A stretch of 64,000 nt of DNA from Heligmosomoides polygyrus polygyrus (lineage: Eukaryota; Nematoda; Chromadorea; Rhabditida; Heligmosomidae), in contig OX377201.1 in NCBI GenBank assembly GCA_947396885.1, forward strand, positions 5,442,934 to 5,506,933, in the 5' to 3' direction. This document shows, piece by piece, positions 32,516-46,800 of this stretch (position 1 is its first letter; every line of letters begins with the position of its first letter). The notes beneath the pieces were generated by a model. It was not told the origin of the DNA, made no database searches, and was given only the letters and a program-made list of their open reading frames with translations. The position numbers and the translations under genes were made by a program.

Positions 32516-32671
32516 ATGTGCAAAAGAACTGAAGCTGGTCTAACGATAAGAAAAGTAAACACTTCAAATAAAATGTTGACGCTTTTCAATCCAAATAGGA
32601 CTCTTTTCAGATCAAATTGGACGCTCTTCTAAGCGAGCTTTCCACATTTGATGTCAAATTATACACTTTCT

Positions 32672-32841
32672 GGAGCCGGATTCATCAACGACTTACAGCA
32701 ATTTAACACAGAAAATTACAGCCGAAATCCCTGATAGCGCGGCTTATCAGGCGATATGCTGAGCGATAAGCCGCGTTATCTGAGTTTTCCGCTGTGAATT
32801 CCCTGTTAAAGTTATGTAGGTCGTTGATGATTCTGACCCTG
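32672..32841. repeat. MITE family B, copy 5
   Basis: gagccggattcatcaacgac on the left and gtcgttgatgattctgaccc on the right; inner gatagcgcggcttatcagg / gcgataagccgcgttatc. Opposite orientation to copy 4, 160 bp away. Confidence 0.85.
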
Positions 32842-34846
32842 CTCCCTGAATCAAAATGGCTGCCTTCCACATTAACGCAGAGACTACGAGACGGTTGAAA
32901 TATTTTTTTTTTGTTTCGAAAAAAATTATGCACGACCTTCTTGATTTTTTTAAAATTCATATTTCCCGAATAAGTGAACTGATGTGAGTGATTTTTATAA
33001 AATTTTTATTTTTGTGAAAAAGTGTTGAATTACAATTAATTTAAAAGCGCAGGGAAGCAGAGCCATTTGGTGTCATTAAAAGAAGAGGTCGCGCCTAGGA
33101 GTCGCCTACTAGATCGTTTTATTTGATTGGTAGTGTAAATGGTCCGCTGCTTCCTAGAAACATCGATTTGAGGATGTTGTTTCATTCGTCATTTTTCCTT
33201 AATTTTATTTTATTTTATTTTTATTTTTTTTAAATTTATTGCTAATTCGACCCACTCACTGCAATGGGAAAAAACGCAGAAAAAACAAATTAAATTGGCT
33301 ATTGAAAGATGACTTGAAATAAGAAAAAAGGGAAGATGAGAAAGAAAAAAACAAGAAAAGTGGGCAGAATTCGCGAGCAATTCATGAAGATGGGGGGAAA
33401 CTGAGGACTTTACTGATGCACACATCGCGCTTGTGGAAAATGGTGGCTTCTTGTACTTGGTGAGACAATTAATAAACTGTGCGGTGAAGAAAGGAATACT
33501 GCGAGGCGAAGCAAAGGGCTTACGATACTACAACCATAGGTGGCAGACTAGCTGTAGCCTATGTGGGATGGACCTTATAAGTGTAGACAAGAGGAGATGG
33601 TACGCACCCCAGTAGGCTACCCTGATGGGAGGTCGTAAGCCCTTACCAACTCGCGCAAGGTGGTCGACATAAGATTCGAAAAGTCCAGTGTATCATGCGT
33701 TAAAGCTCATAAAAAAATGCTACACACTGCACAATTTGTACAACAGCAAAGGTTGGAGAGGTTATAGGGAGCGATATCGAGAGAAAGAAGTACACCACGC
33801 TATACATTGAGAGATAAGATACAGCTGAGCTAGTTCGGTACTTGTGAATGCAGCGAGAAGTGGGATATTTCAATGGAAAGAATGGCATTGACGTGTTCCG
33901 GAAGACAGTATCGCTGAAACGTCTGACTGAAGCATCTGGCAACTTGGCGGTTGAGCCCATATCTGGAATGGAATGGTAATTGCACAACACTACTACCACA
34001 GTTGGCCCCAAGGACGTTACATTTTGACCTATGACTCCATCACTTGGCCACTGATCTTTCTAGAATCTTCTGCAGTAGCATATAAGGGCATATAATTGTG
34101 ATGTTTCCCAAACAAAATTCCAAACCGTGTGCTCTGTTGTTGCGGCAGGTGAACTGAAAAATTCCAAAAGAGGTTGTTCTAAATTTTCCTTGAACAAAAA
34201 TATCCCCCCATTTTATCATAATCGCCTAGGAGTATCTTCATTTTTATTTGAAAAACCCCCGAGTTGATTTGGAAGTTGTTTGATTTCAAAGGGTCAAGCT
34301 TAGATAAAGTGACCAGTTTGTTTTGAAAAATGTCCAGTTCGCATTTGAAAGAGTCGAATTTGCTGTGAAAATGGTAAATATTGATAAACAACCCACATTG
34401 TTGGGGTGCAAGAAGGGAGGAGAAGGTTACTCTAAATTTTATTCTGAAAAGTGCACCATCCTATTCCCTGTTCAGCTCGTTTCTCGTTAGGAGCACGATA
34501 AGGATACCCTTTGAGTTGGATTAGGCTCTTCATCGGGCGCCAGGAATTCTTTCATAGGTCCCCCTTTAATGGCCTTCCAATGCTTGCTCGTTTTTTTTTT
34601 TGTCGGCGACTCTCCTTTACCATGGCAGGACGTCAATTATTACCTCATACTAATGAGTACTTCCTCTAATTGCCTTTTTTCGTCAAATTTGGTGTTGTCA
34701 TAGAAACGAGTCGAGTCTCGTTTCTTTCGAATGGCCATTGGTAATCGTTCCGTGAGCTCTGTTCGTCGAGATTTTGTCGCCTATTGGTGATGATGTTTCA
34801 GGATAATAAACGCGTCATGGTTAGCAACCAGCCGCATTCTTGACTG
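32842..34846. other. Stretch with no recognised gene upstream of the dpy-21-like start
   Basis: AT-rich with homopolymer runs. A short inverted pair (gcaaagggcttacg at 33519, cgtaagcccttacc at 33635) is present. Many attttgaa-type repeats occur at 34160-34400. No conserved frame is seen. The proximal promoter of the plus-strand gene should lie at its right end. Confidence 0.4.
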
Positions 34847-34891
34847 ATGGGAAGTATTATACGAGACAGTAATGGTTTTTCGCATCGTGAG
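34847..34891 (+). CDS. dpy-21: dpy-21-like exon 1 (start codon)
   Basis: Encodes 15 residues beginning [10 protein letters not shown] and ends phase 0 at GAG before gtatgt. TGA lies two codons upstream in frame, so the ATG is the first possible start of this exon. A further upstream non-coding or trans-spliced leader exon cannot be excluded. Confidence 0.7.
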
Positions 34892-37800
34892 GTATGTAGA
34901 TGGGAGTCTGATGTCTGGACTCATCAATGAGCTGTTATGTTATCTGGATAATTCATTATAGCGAGAAGGTTACAATCGAAACGGTAAGAGAACGGCCGAT
35001 AGCGACTCGAGCTCATCGTCCACGTCCAGCGACGTCGACCATATTGCAAAACGAAGAAGATTACAGAACGGAGGCTATGAGAGGGTACGTGCCTTTGTTC
35101 GTATTCTCTTGCTATTGATGCTTTTGTTTCACTGCCTGTAATCTGCACTCGATTAGTATGAAATGATGTTTTTATATATTGTTCATTTATTTAAGCTCCT
35201 AATGATTGTCCCATGCGTAAAATGCGCATCAATAAAGCATAATAGAGTAGTTGTGATTAAGTAGAAGGCGAAATGCAATGAAGCAGCAACTAACTAAGAA
35301 AACATGAGTGTAACAGGGAAAATGGGGACAGTGACAAGCTACCAGGGTGTCCGGAAGGTTTTGAGAATTTTTGAAGCATCCAAATAAAATGACATGTCTT
35401 CTCACAGATCCCGAGTTATATCATGTTACTGTGCATCCTTGTAGATCATAGCGTTCTGATCTAAACCTCAATCAGTACAGTCGCCTTGCTCCCTGGCCTA
35501 CGAAAATCCGCCGGTCTTATCATGTCCAGCCAAACTGACTACCGTATCATTTTGATTCGATGCTTCCGCTCCGGCTTCAACCCAACCGAGGCCCATCAGC
35601 GGGTTGTGTCGCTGATGGGTTCCGAGACCCCCTCCACTGCTACGCCTCGCGACTGTTCAAGCTAATTCGGCTAAGTATCTACGAGATATAGAGAGGAAGA
35701 CGGGCACTTCTAAATCCGCCGTCCATGATATCCTCACTCGATCCGGTCTTGTGGCGAAGCGTCCTCATACCATACCTCACAATCTGATGCCGCCGAGCAA
35801 AACACACGCGTGAAGGTCTGCTCTTTTCTACTCTCCCCCTACCGAACGACGGCATGGACTGAGACGATAGTGGTCATGGATGAGAAGTGGATAACGTACA
35901 GCAACCCGGTCAGAAAGCTAGAGTGGCTGCCTCTCGATAAAGACCCACAGCCACCCAAAGAGAGATATCCACGGCAAGATGCACCTACTCTCTTTGTACT
36001 ACTGTAGCAAGGGTGTGGTTTACTACGAGGTCCTACCGGCTGGGCAGCGATTGATGCCAACCTCTTCTCCTCACAGCTGATAGAGGTGGAGTCCAGGTTA
36101 CCCGTTGACCACACGTACAAGGGCAAGATTCATCTTCTGATACTTAATGCGAGGCCATACTCAGCAAAGACTACCAGAGCCAGCTAGTGAAGCTGAACAT
36201 CGTGTGGCTACCTCACCCTCCTTACTCCCGGATCTCTCTCCCTGTGATTTTCACGCTTTCCGAAGTCTCGAGCACTTCAGCGTCACGCCCTGCTTCTTTT
36301 TGGAGAGAGCCATTTGTCTCCCTGCCCTAACTATGGAGGAAGGTTGTGGCCACCAATGGATTGACTAGGCTTTTGTTCAGTTGTAGTTTGAATGCAATGC
36401 AAGTTCTGAATTTTCTCAAAACTCTTTGGACACCCTGATATTAGTGGTCTCGCTCTTAGAAAGCAGGCAGTTGAGCCTACTCAGGTTCCAATAAGTGAGG
36501 GAGTATCAGCTCAGGTTTGACAAGTGACGGATAACATCTCGGTAATTCCCTCTGCTGAGAGCTGTAAATGGCATGCTAAAGTAGTAGACGAAGTAATTTC
36601 TTCGTTTACGAATGTCCTTGTAGTTGACCATGCATCATGACAGATATCGATTTGTAGCAGACGAGCACTTTCTTCAGCGTAGCCAAGGTTGTTACAAGCA
36701 TTTATATTGGCTTACTTTTGGCGTTGTCGCCTTCTTCAGAGCCTTATATGTGGACAGAAGACCCCACCGCCACCCTACTGGACGAAAGATGGGTAAACTG
36801 AAGACGAAAGATGTCGATTTTAAGTTTCCCCAATAATGAGGCCAATAGAAAAGCAGCTTTATTGACGGCATTGGGTCCCTGAACGCTTCTTTACCTCTAA
36901 AACATACCCAATACGAATTACCTATGCACTACGCATACAATAACGCTGAAGCCGACGACGTATGAGCATAGGAACCGGAAAAATAAAAGAACTTTCTGAT
37001 CATTCCTAGTTTCGGGAGGTAGACCAGGGGCCAGATTCATCAACTGCTTACCGCCCTCTAACGGTGAAGATACCGCCAAACCCCCTGATGTGGCATTCAT
37101 CCAACATCAGGTTTGGCGGTATTTCACCGTTAGAGGGCGGTAAGCAGTGGTTGAACATCTATCTCATAATGCTCTTCTGGGGCCAGATACATCAAGCGCT
37201 TACCGCCTCGGTGAAAATACCGTCAAATCTGGTGCTGATGAATCGCGACATCAGGGGTTGGCGGTACTTTTCAGCGTTACCGGCAGTTTAGCGGTTGATG
37301 AATCTGGCCCCAGGTGTTCTGCCCATTCATCTTCTGTCTTGTGTTTGCTCAAGACCCCAGTGGTTGGATGGCTTTCAGGGTAAGGAAGTTCAGACGGTTT
37401 CAGTGGAGGTTGGTGCGGCGAAGGAGAGCATAGCAATTTTTTACGGCTATTGTTGGTTGTTCAAACTTACATCGAAGCTTTCATAGAAGGGTTGTAAGAC
37501 TGGCAGAAATAAAGCCTTACAGCTTGGAAAGTTCAAGTTATATAGTTGAATTGTCAAAGCTCAACAAGAAAAGAAGAAAAATGGAAATCCCACAGTGCAA
37601 CTTATAATACATTTGAGAATTCTCTGGTGCCTCCCTTGTATAGTATATGTTCTTTACTGTTACTGTGTTATGATTCGACAATTTCGACTGTGCCAAAGTC
37701 TTGAAAAAGCCGGATATGTTCTTAGTAAGGGACTTGTGAGATCGAATCACGACTTCTTCATTGATCTCGGAGGTGTTAGGATCTTATGGCATATCTGGCT

Positions 37801-40800
37801 TTCCATGTTTTGAGCATTCTCCCCAGCAACAGTGGTTTATTAGACAGAGCGCTCTGCTTTATAGAATTTGGAATGATCGGCATTTTTCAGTATTTTTGAA
37901 CTGTAAGGGTTAGGGGTTTTAAGTGAGGGCTATCCTCCTAGGTGAGGACTATCCTCCTAGATTTCCACCATCACGAAATATCCGATTGTATGGCTCCAGA
38001 TCAGAGACTAACGCCATATAGTTATCCTACCATTTGTGGCATAACTTTAAGACCTGATTCTTTTTCAAAATCTGGCCCAAGAAGCACTGCTAAGGTTCAG
38101 TAATGTCACCATAGTGTTCCTCGCGGCTGAAAACTACTATGCATATTGGCTTATTTTTTATAAATAATATTGGTTCTTTTACGTATATGCTTTCAGTCTT
38201 TATCTCCATCATTCAATCATCCGTCGTCGAGCTCGAAAGCAGATCATGCGAAGGTGAGCGTACTACATTGCTCTGTTTCGACGGCTTTTGTGCTATTTTA
38301 TATCTCGTATTATTAGACCTGCTTCTTAAAACAAGGGGCTTATCGGAGCACCAATACAATGCGATTTTTAACTTGTTCGACTTTGGCCATTAACTAGGGG
38401 ACGGTGGTTGAATAATTTAGAAGGGTTAGAGCTTTGTTCACCATATATCGGGGGCCTTTGAAGGCTATAATCGAATTGTGACTATAACTGTGAACTTTTT
38501 CGATGATAGGATTTACATAAGATACTACCTTTGATTGGTTAAACTTCTGTTTACGACAATATTAGAACGTCTGCGAATTCTTGTATTGTATTTTCCAAGG
38601 GTCGCGATTCTCCAAGATCTATTAGTATTTCGCCATTTTTTGAGTTTTTTAGCCAAATATTCAGGTTTTTCGAGGTCGATCTTCTGATGTTAGAAGGCTG
38701 TCCTTGACGGTGGTCACTATACAGTTTCCTTAAGCCTCAAGTGGCTGGTATCGAGGTAGTAAGCTGTCACAACGATGTTTTGTTGCGATCAAAACTTCTA
38801 GCGCCAGGCGAGACTCGAACCCGCACCTCCCTCTGACCGGTCGGGAATGCTCTACGCCTTTACACCATCGGCGCCGTTTGATCGAACGCAACATCCAGAC
38901 CTCGTGGGACCAATCAGCACTCACCCGTATCCGGGATGACCTGGCCGCTGATATCAGCATGGAACCAGTTAGGCTGATGGTCTTGATAGAAACAATTCAA
39001 ATCCGCCGTTTGATCGAACGCAACATCCACACCTCGTGGGACCGATCAGCACTCACCCGTATCCGGGATGATTTGAATTGTTTCTATCAAGACCATCAGC
39101 TTAACTGGTTCCATGCTGATATCAGCGGCCGGCTCATCCCGATGTACGGGTGAGTGCTGATAGGCCCTACGAGGTGTGGATGTTGCGTTCGATCAAACGG
39201 CGCCGGTGGTGTAAAGGCGTAGAGCATTCCCGCCCGGTCAGACGGAGGTGCGGGTTCGAGTCCCGCCTGGCGCTAGAAGTTTTGATCGCAACAAAACATC
39301 GTTGTGAAAGCTTATAATAGTAATCTTTTTGAAATTCGTTTCCACTTGTCGAATAATATGCGGCTACTTGAATGGGTTTTGATAATTCTTAGATGCATTT
39401 CGTCTCCTTATACGTGGTTCTACTTTGCTCACAAAGCACTTTCATAGGGATTTTCTCCCTTGTACTTCATCTAGATATCAGCTACAACAGATTTTTTTAT
39501 TAGTGGCTGAATTTGAATTTTTTCTTTTTTTCCTAGGTGAGCAATGTATTGTGGACATTGTCATTGTTTTGTATTATTAGGTTTTTCTAAAAACGTTTCG
39601 CCAAATGTTTTACTTACCCAAGTCTGAAGCTACTTATGATCACAATCTGTAGGAATTTCGTAAAAATCATGTAATGTTGTTACATTAATTTTAAAGAAGG
39701 TTGACTCGCAGAGCCTTAATCACTGACGGCTCTGAAGTTGAGGGCGATTGTGGTATTAATAAGGCGCGTATGTACATCTTCCATGAAGTTTTCATTTCAG
39801 CAGCGCTTCGAAGCCGTGCCAATGTCTCCGTACAACAATTGTGTAAGTCGTTATACTTCTTTTGTCGACTATTAATTTGCAGCTTCCATTTGAATCAAAC
39901 GTCGTGATTTCAGCCTGGAGCTTCAAGAGTATCGACGTTATGCCCTCCACCACCACCTCCACCGAAGCGGTGTGTTTACTCACTCGTATTTTCTGATGTT
40001 TTTTTTGTGTTGTTTGAAGTTGTTGACATTGTATTTTCTGTGTTTACGTTCATTTTTCTTCTTTTTGATCGATTATTTCTAAAATTCCTTCTAAGGGTCG
40101 CTTTTTTCCTAAAGGTCGGGAGAGAAAGGATCCATGTTCCATTTTTGTTCTTCTTCCAGCATGAACCGACCCCGAGGGCCACGGACACCTCCAATGCCGC
40201 CATGTGATGAGGATGTCCCACCACCACCTGCTATGCCGCCTCCTTTGGCGCCTATTCCACCTGCAGGCTACTCTCCACAAGTGCAAGTTGTACCACCGCC
40301 TGCGTACGGAGCACCCCCACCAATGTAAGTTTTCTTTCGTCTTTAGATAATTCGTTGACTAACAAGCCAGTTGTAGTACTTTTGAACATATCAGAATCTC
40401 AGTTGTTGTAAAAAGTGAGTAAATATTAGCTTTTCTCTTCTTAAGCCATAGTTATAAAGTAAGGCGTAACTAGTACTCTCGCTGGCGAAAGAAGTCCTAA
40501 AACGTAGAATACACAACGTTTATTCAGCTGACATATGGTAGTTTTGCTCGAAATATTTCAACAGGAATTCGTCTTCTCAGGTACTTAGTGCTAGGTAAAG
40601 TCATTATTTCACGTTCGAGTTTCCATGAATCTTGGCATTGTGAATATGTTGCTGTGAATTAGAGTGCTTCAGCTATCCAATATAGTTTCATTCGGGTGAC
40701 GTTTTAGCCTTATTGCTTTCGCCGGAGCGTGGAGAGCTAGAAACGTGCAGAATTATCCCACCACGCACTGTTTTAAATTAAGAGAACAAATTCAAAGCGC

Positions 40801-43800
40801 CGCGTGGACCAGAAAAGAACTATGCATTTGCTCTGTGGGCGCCTTCAGCGTCTCTTCGCATCTCTTGGTGAGCCTTCTATCTTCGGTTGCATGGTGTTGC
40901 GTGGTTCTTTTCTGGTCAACGCGGTCCTTTAAATTTCCTTTCTAAATTTGAAATGGTGCTTAGTGGGATCCTTTTGCACGTTTCTGCTGTCCATGCTCCG
41001 ACGAAGGCGATAACGCCGAAGTGTCAGCCGAATAAAACTGTGCTATTTTGGCAATCGAAGTCACAGCAACACCTTTTTATTTGTTCCTTAATAGTACGAT
41101 TCACTGTAAATTCGTTTGTAGTGGAAGATTTTTTCTTTTGGAAAAAGATTTTGTAATTATCAGGGCACAAACTGAACAGAATACCCTGGCGATGTGGGTG
41201 TCGTCTTCAACTGTGGTTCGAATTCCCAGAGTTTCTGTTCGTTAGGTCAATTTGCACGTTTAGGATGTCATTCCCGCCGTTCTATCCACCACCGATGTTC
41301 TTCCCAGGCTGTCCTATGCCACCAATGGCTATGATGCCGCAGTGCTCGTGTAAGTTCTTGCTTTTTAGTTTGCGTTTACAAAGTGTTTCCCGATGCAGCA
41401 TTTAAAGCGTGCAATGAGTAGTCTTCGGTGTTTTGACTAGCAAGCGTCATTTGTTAAGCTGGTTTTGTTTTTGTTCAGCGATACTATTTGTTGCAGCTTT
41501 GCAAGCGTTTCTATGTTTTCACTTAGTAATTCCTTGGTTTTTTGCCTTGCTTTTTTAGAGTTTTTTTGCTGATTTAAAGTTTTGTTTAAATAGTTAATTA
41601 TCTTTATAGTTGGTCATGTGTTTCTCTACTTATGCTTCTTGGCGTAAGACTAAAAAGCGACTCGTTGAAAATGAATCGTTGAAAAAGGCAGGGACTTATG
41701 GGGCAACCTAATATATCATGAATACGCGAAAACTGACAGAACTTTGTTTACAACCTAATAGTTCCTTGCTATCATAGACATATGCATAAAAATAATAACT
41801 GATCGTGCATTAGCTGCTAAAAAAAGCGCCAGTCATCCCAACATCAAAGGTGAGCTCTGATACAAGTCACTCCATTTTCAGCAATGATTCAGCCGTCACT
41901 GCCTCCTGCATCGCCTCAGGTTAAGCTGACCATTTCGGAGTTTCCTGTTCAGAAGACTATCAAGAAGGAAGTGGTGAGCTTTTTCGTTTCTCTTACCGTT
42001 TCTCTTCTGTTCTAATAGCTCTCATTCTGCGCATGCGCAAGCGTTTTTTAACATCTCATCTTCACTCCCTGAGCGTTCTGTGTTACGTTCACTTGTGTCT
42101 TTGCAGCCAATAAACGAAGAAAGGAGGTTGGAACTCGAGAGGAAAATTGAGGAGCAGATTCGTAAAGAGCAAGAAAGGAGAAGGCTGCTTGAGCTGCAAA
42201 AGGCAAGCTTTCTTCGTCTGGATTTATTTGAACACGATGATGTTTGCTTACCCGACTACATTCAAGAGTGCTGAATTTTTCAGGAGCGCGAAAGGCAAGA
42301 GCAGAGTATAAAGGCGTCCGCTCCTCCGCCACCGCCACCGCCGCCGCCATGCCTTGACTCGACGACGGAGGCGGTTCCAATGGACCAGTCACCAGCTGCC
42401 TCACCTACAATGACAGTGAAGACCGAAGTCGTTGAGAACGCAGTTACGCAGGCGTCGAACGGGTCGAACAAAGAGGCTCCCCAGAAAGCGAATGGGCTTG
42501 GAGCGCCGCAACAAGAGAGCAGTAGTGGGTGCTCAGGAGAGACCTCTGGTGTTCAGAAGACCGAGCCTGTTGCCGAACCGCAGCCCAAGGTGAGAATTTG
42601 CTTGGTTTCGTTGTTTTCTGTGTGCATTTTCGGTGTTTTTGATTGCACTGGAATGTTTGCTTCCTATGTTATTCTACTTGTTTGATTTATTTATTTATTT
42701 ATTTATTTATTTACTACGCCGATTGACGGCGTGCACCACTAGACAGCCAAAAAGGTAAAATTCTCTACGACTTGAGTACAGAAAACCAATGATGGTGAAT
42801 AAAAACAGCATCAGTAAGAAAAGAAAGAAGAAACAAAAATTAAAAACAGAAAAGGATGTGAACACAATTAGATGGGAACCATTCTGGGATGAATTATATA
42901 CCATTTTAAGGTCAAACTGGAAGTTTTCGTTTCCAGTTGGACAATTTTAAACTAAATTGGTCACTTTTCAAAACAAATTAACTCTTCTAAGCGAGCTTGA
43001 GGCTTTTGAAATCATAACATCTTACAAATCAGTACGAGTGTCTTACAGATTAAAATAGGGACGCTCCCAGAAGCATAGAATAATTGTTATAGGAGAGGAA
43101 TTTAGCATTACTTTAAAATTTTCTGATCCTCCCGCACGAGTACGTGAATACAGTGTGGAAATGTTATAAATTTTAATTTGTTAGAGAAAAATAACGATTC
43201 AAAACTTATCATGAAGTGCAAAAAGGCAGGCGTTTTTAGCGTTTTAAAAGATTGCTAAAGGGAGAGATTGCAATTCGCGCTCAGTGACAAGAGTGCCCAC
43301 GAAAGCAAAATTTTTGCTATCAATAAAGTAAAATTCGCGACATCTTGGACGAGTGCATGGCTCAGTTTCTTCCTTTATCAATAAAATAGCTACATTTTCC
43401 CTTCTAGACAACCTCTAAGACATTTCACGTTCGGCTGTCGATAAATCTTGGCATAGTCTATGATGCTGAGAAATAATATTTATCTCAAGCCACTCCAAGA
43501 TTGGTAACACAGCACTAAGGCTGTTTCGGCGTTCTTGCCTTCTTCAGAGCCTGGAATGAGACGAAATCAATCTGAGAAACTATCCCCCCAAACGCCATTT
43601 CACTTCATTTAAATGAAATGGCGTTTGGGGGTAGTTTTTCAGATTGATTTCGTCTTATTTCAGGCTCTGAAGAAGGCGAGAACGCCGAAACGTGAGCATG
43701 AGTTTTAACACATTTGCTTAAGCCTGGAGCGGCTGGTAGAGAGGCTATACGTTGTTACAGGAGGTTTTGTAGCGATCAAAACTCTTGCGCCAGGCGGGAC

Positions 43801-46800
43801 TCGAACCCGCATCTTCTGCTTTCCGGGCTACGATGTTCGCTTTACACTAGTGCTGCGTCTGTTACCAATCTTGGAGTGGCTGAGATAAATATTATTTCTC
43901 AACATAGGAAACCTCTAAGACATTATTTTTACTAAAAATAATGAAATCTTTGAAATTGTAAAGTGTTTCACTTATGGGTGAATTCGAATTTATTAACTTA
44001 AAAGAAAGTTATACTGAATTTTCCTTCAAAAAACTTCCTTTTCTTCAAAAAATTATTCTAAGCGTGTTGAAGAGTGTCTAGTTAATCTGGAAAACGCTCA
44101 GCTGGTTCGGAAAATACTCAGTTTGATTTCATAAACGTCACGCCTGCATAGAAGAGTTTTCAAAAAAGTGTCCAGTTTGACGTGAAATTTGTGTATTTGA
44201 ACCTTAAAGCCATTTTGGTTTGGTAGACCGTTTTTCCGAGCGGATCTTGGACGTCGGCTCTATGAAGCGTCCGGCTTCAAAGATTGTAGGCTTCTCCCAT
44301 CCGGACGTTGTATGTAATGACAAAGGCGTTTGCTCCACCAGTCCTTGCCCTGCCCTGCATTCGCACATGTACCCTCGTGACGTCTGTCCCGCACGGTTTC
44401 GTCATCAAACTCCTGTCTGGGATCTCCTAAGCAGCAGCCGTTTAGAGCACGTAGCCCTTTGTAGCACAGCGGTCTCCATTGTAGTGGCGAACTGCTCGAA
44501 TCGAAACTCCGTGACGAATGCGTGGCTTTTATATGTGAAATAGTGCGCTGATACTAATAATACAACGTTCAGAGACATTCGGCGTTAATTCAGAACCGCA
44601 TAATTGAATGAGTCGTGCCGAATCAATTTTGTAGCCAGCTGAAATTTTCGGACTGACAGCGTTATACGGCGGGGAATCGTTCTATATATGACTGTGTGTG
44701 TTTGGGGGGGGGGGGATGTCATTTACCGTGAGTCACAGCACTGTATGAGCTCACCAGGGAAGGGTGTGAAGCGTATGTCTGAACGGCAGGAGCGAGTCCC
44801 AGTGTGGCTTCATGCACTTTGTACCTGTGTATCACTGATGTTGAACATTTATACATCATCACGTGGAATACCACAGCATGCAGCTGGAAAACGCGCAGAA
44901 AACTTTTGAAAATGGTATAGACGTCAGAATCCCCAAAATCTCAACCAGTCAGTTGAAATGCAGAAATGCAGCAGCGCAGAGGAACCAAACCCCCGATCTT
45001 CCCCACATGAAGCACTGCCACTTCCACCGCATCCGACTTGCGGGCAGAGGCATTGTGGGCGTACAAGGCCCCTTAACTCGTGATGCGCCGTATTCCATTG
45101 TGACTTCAACGACCCCATCTTCCTTGGGTTTAACGAGTTGGCCAAAAAGAAACGCCTTCTTATACTACCTTGAGGGACCTAGAAACCTTGAGGGGTGGGG
45201 ATTCTCCCTATATGACTCGCTCTCCCCTTTCAGACATACGCTTCAGACCCTTCCCTTGTCGGGGTATTGCCTTGTGAAGTGTTGTACAAGAAACATAAGG
45301 AGGGTAGTCTGGATGTATTCTAGTGGGAAATGGTCCTACCCGTGGATGATGACTTGTATGTGTTCGATTTGAATGGGTACAGAGCTCACTGTCGCTCGTG
45401 GTCTAGTCTAGGATTCCTCCCTGTATACTGTAATATATTCTTTCAGTTCTGACGTTGTTTTGCAACTGACTGTCTCCACTTCCATTTAGTGTATATCCGG
45501 TTGTCTAGGAATAGGTTTCTTTGCTTTCAAGAACGATCGAACGTTAGACTATTTCCTTGATTAATAATAATTAAGGTTCGTCCGAAGGAATGTGGCGAAT
45601 CGAAAAATAGAATTTATTTCCATTTCTTCAAATTAGAGGGCACGTGTAGCGCAGTTGGAGAAGGGGCCGGTTGTCGCGTGCACCCATTACCATGTTCTTG
45701 TTTCAAATTTCCCACTTAGACTAACCCAGCCAAGCATTCCATCCCTCCGGGGTCGGTAATGCGGTACAAAGCTTATCTGGGAAGGATAAAGCGCTGACTT
45801 ATTCATCGGCTGGCCACCGCAACTCATTGGATGGCCAAGTATGCATTCAAATCGCCCCACGACATCACGTAGAAGTAGAATGCGTGGCTCATCCCAAAGG
45901 GGATTGAATGACGTCGTGCTTCAATCCTTTATCTTTTGTCCCATGTTCTTCATATTATTCAAGTTTATTTGAACACCAGTTCTCACTTCATTTCTTGCCC
46001 AACATCTTTTTTTATTTGTTTATTCATGTCGTGGACTAAGGCCACACGTGAAAATACAATGTTAGAATTTAAAAAACCACAAACTTAATCAAAAACCAAT
46101 AAGTACAATTGAAGGCACTCATTGTACACGTAAAAGCAGCTTCTTGAAACCGTGCAAGGGTAGACCTAAGACTTCCGCAGTTGTGCTCAAAATGTGGTTG
46201 AACTCCCTTAAATTTCTGTAGGTGAAAAGTTTGCTCGGCTCGCGATTTTGCACCCGAAACATGAAGTCTGAACTTCCCTCTTATGTTTCTTGTCAGCCTA
46301 GTGCCAAAAAAGTTGAGTGGGTTTATAGAAACCCTACCAGTGAGCATCTTAAACATTATGAGGAGGTCATTTGTGTATTGTTTTTTATTTTTCATTATTT
46401 TTCAACTTCTTTTGTATATTTGAAGCATTTGGGACAGTTTTTTTAAATTATTTTATACCCCCTCTCCCAAGAGCCGGAAATAAAGAAGAATAGAAGAAGT
46501 ATGAAGTTACTGCTGCAGTTCCAGTTCAGGTCAGAGGCCCAAGCTGTGTAAGCCTGTATTGGTGTTATATGAGAGGTTATCGTGTGTTCAAATATGTCAC
46601 ACACGTGCAGGGTTTACGCTGTGGTCGCCGGCGGCGCGAAGTTGTAGAAGCTGACAACATAGAACTGGCATTCCTAGCCTTAACAACGCTACAGTGTCAG
46701 GTGACTGAACTATTCTTCCCCATTCTTTCGCATGCCCATACCGCTTGTCAATCTCTTCAATTACATTCTGCACCCACTGAGTCTTTCTCGTGATCGTCAG

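Larger units (their letters stand above)
26764..34846. promoter_or_regulatory. Divergent intergenic region between the SET and dpy-21-like genes
   Basis: The 8.1 kb between the two start codons must hold the regulatory sequence for both genes. A GC/CpG-richer stretch at about 26980-27240 lies just upstream of SET and is the best promoter candidate by composition. No core motif is convincing. Most of the remainder is MITEs and mariner or SINE fragments, listed separately. Confidence 0.45.
38767..39307. mobile_element. SINE-2 pair arranged tail-outward as an inverted repeat
   Basis: Left arm 38767-39001 and right arm 39072-39307 are inverted copies, each with a tRNA-like segment at its outer side and the tag gcgatcaaaact / agttttgatcgc. 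Between them, 39002-39071 is a third partial copy of the cgaacgcaacatccacacct segment, in direct orientation to the left arm. In dpy-21-like intron 3. Confidence 0.85.

Noticed and set aside
33433..33615. 60-codon ORF with a Cys-x-x-Cys
   Set aside because: No homology recognised, and it overlaps a short inverted repeat. Not supported as a gene.
39200..39274. A functional tRNA gene
   Set aside because: Acceptor and T arms are good, but the anticodon arm is not canonical and several similar, degraded copies lie inside repeats. Called tRNA-like instead.
42203..42241. Extension of exon 9 to a GT donor at 42242
   Set aside because: It would leave a 42-nt intron and insert a hydrophobic segment into a charged helix. 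The GC donor is the simpler reading.
42048..42404. 118-codon minus-strand ORF over exons 9-10
   Set aside because: It is antisense to the well-supported exons and has no family resemblance. A shadow.
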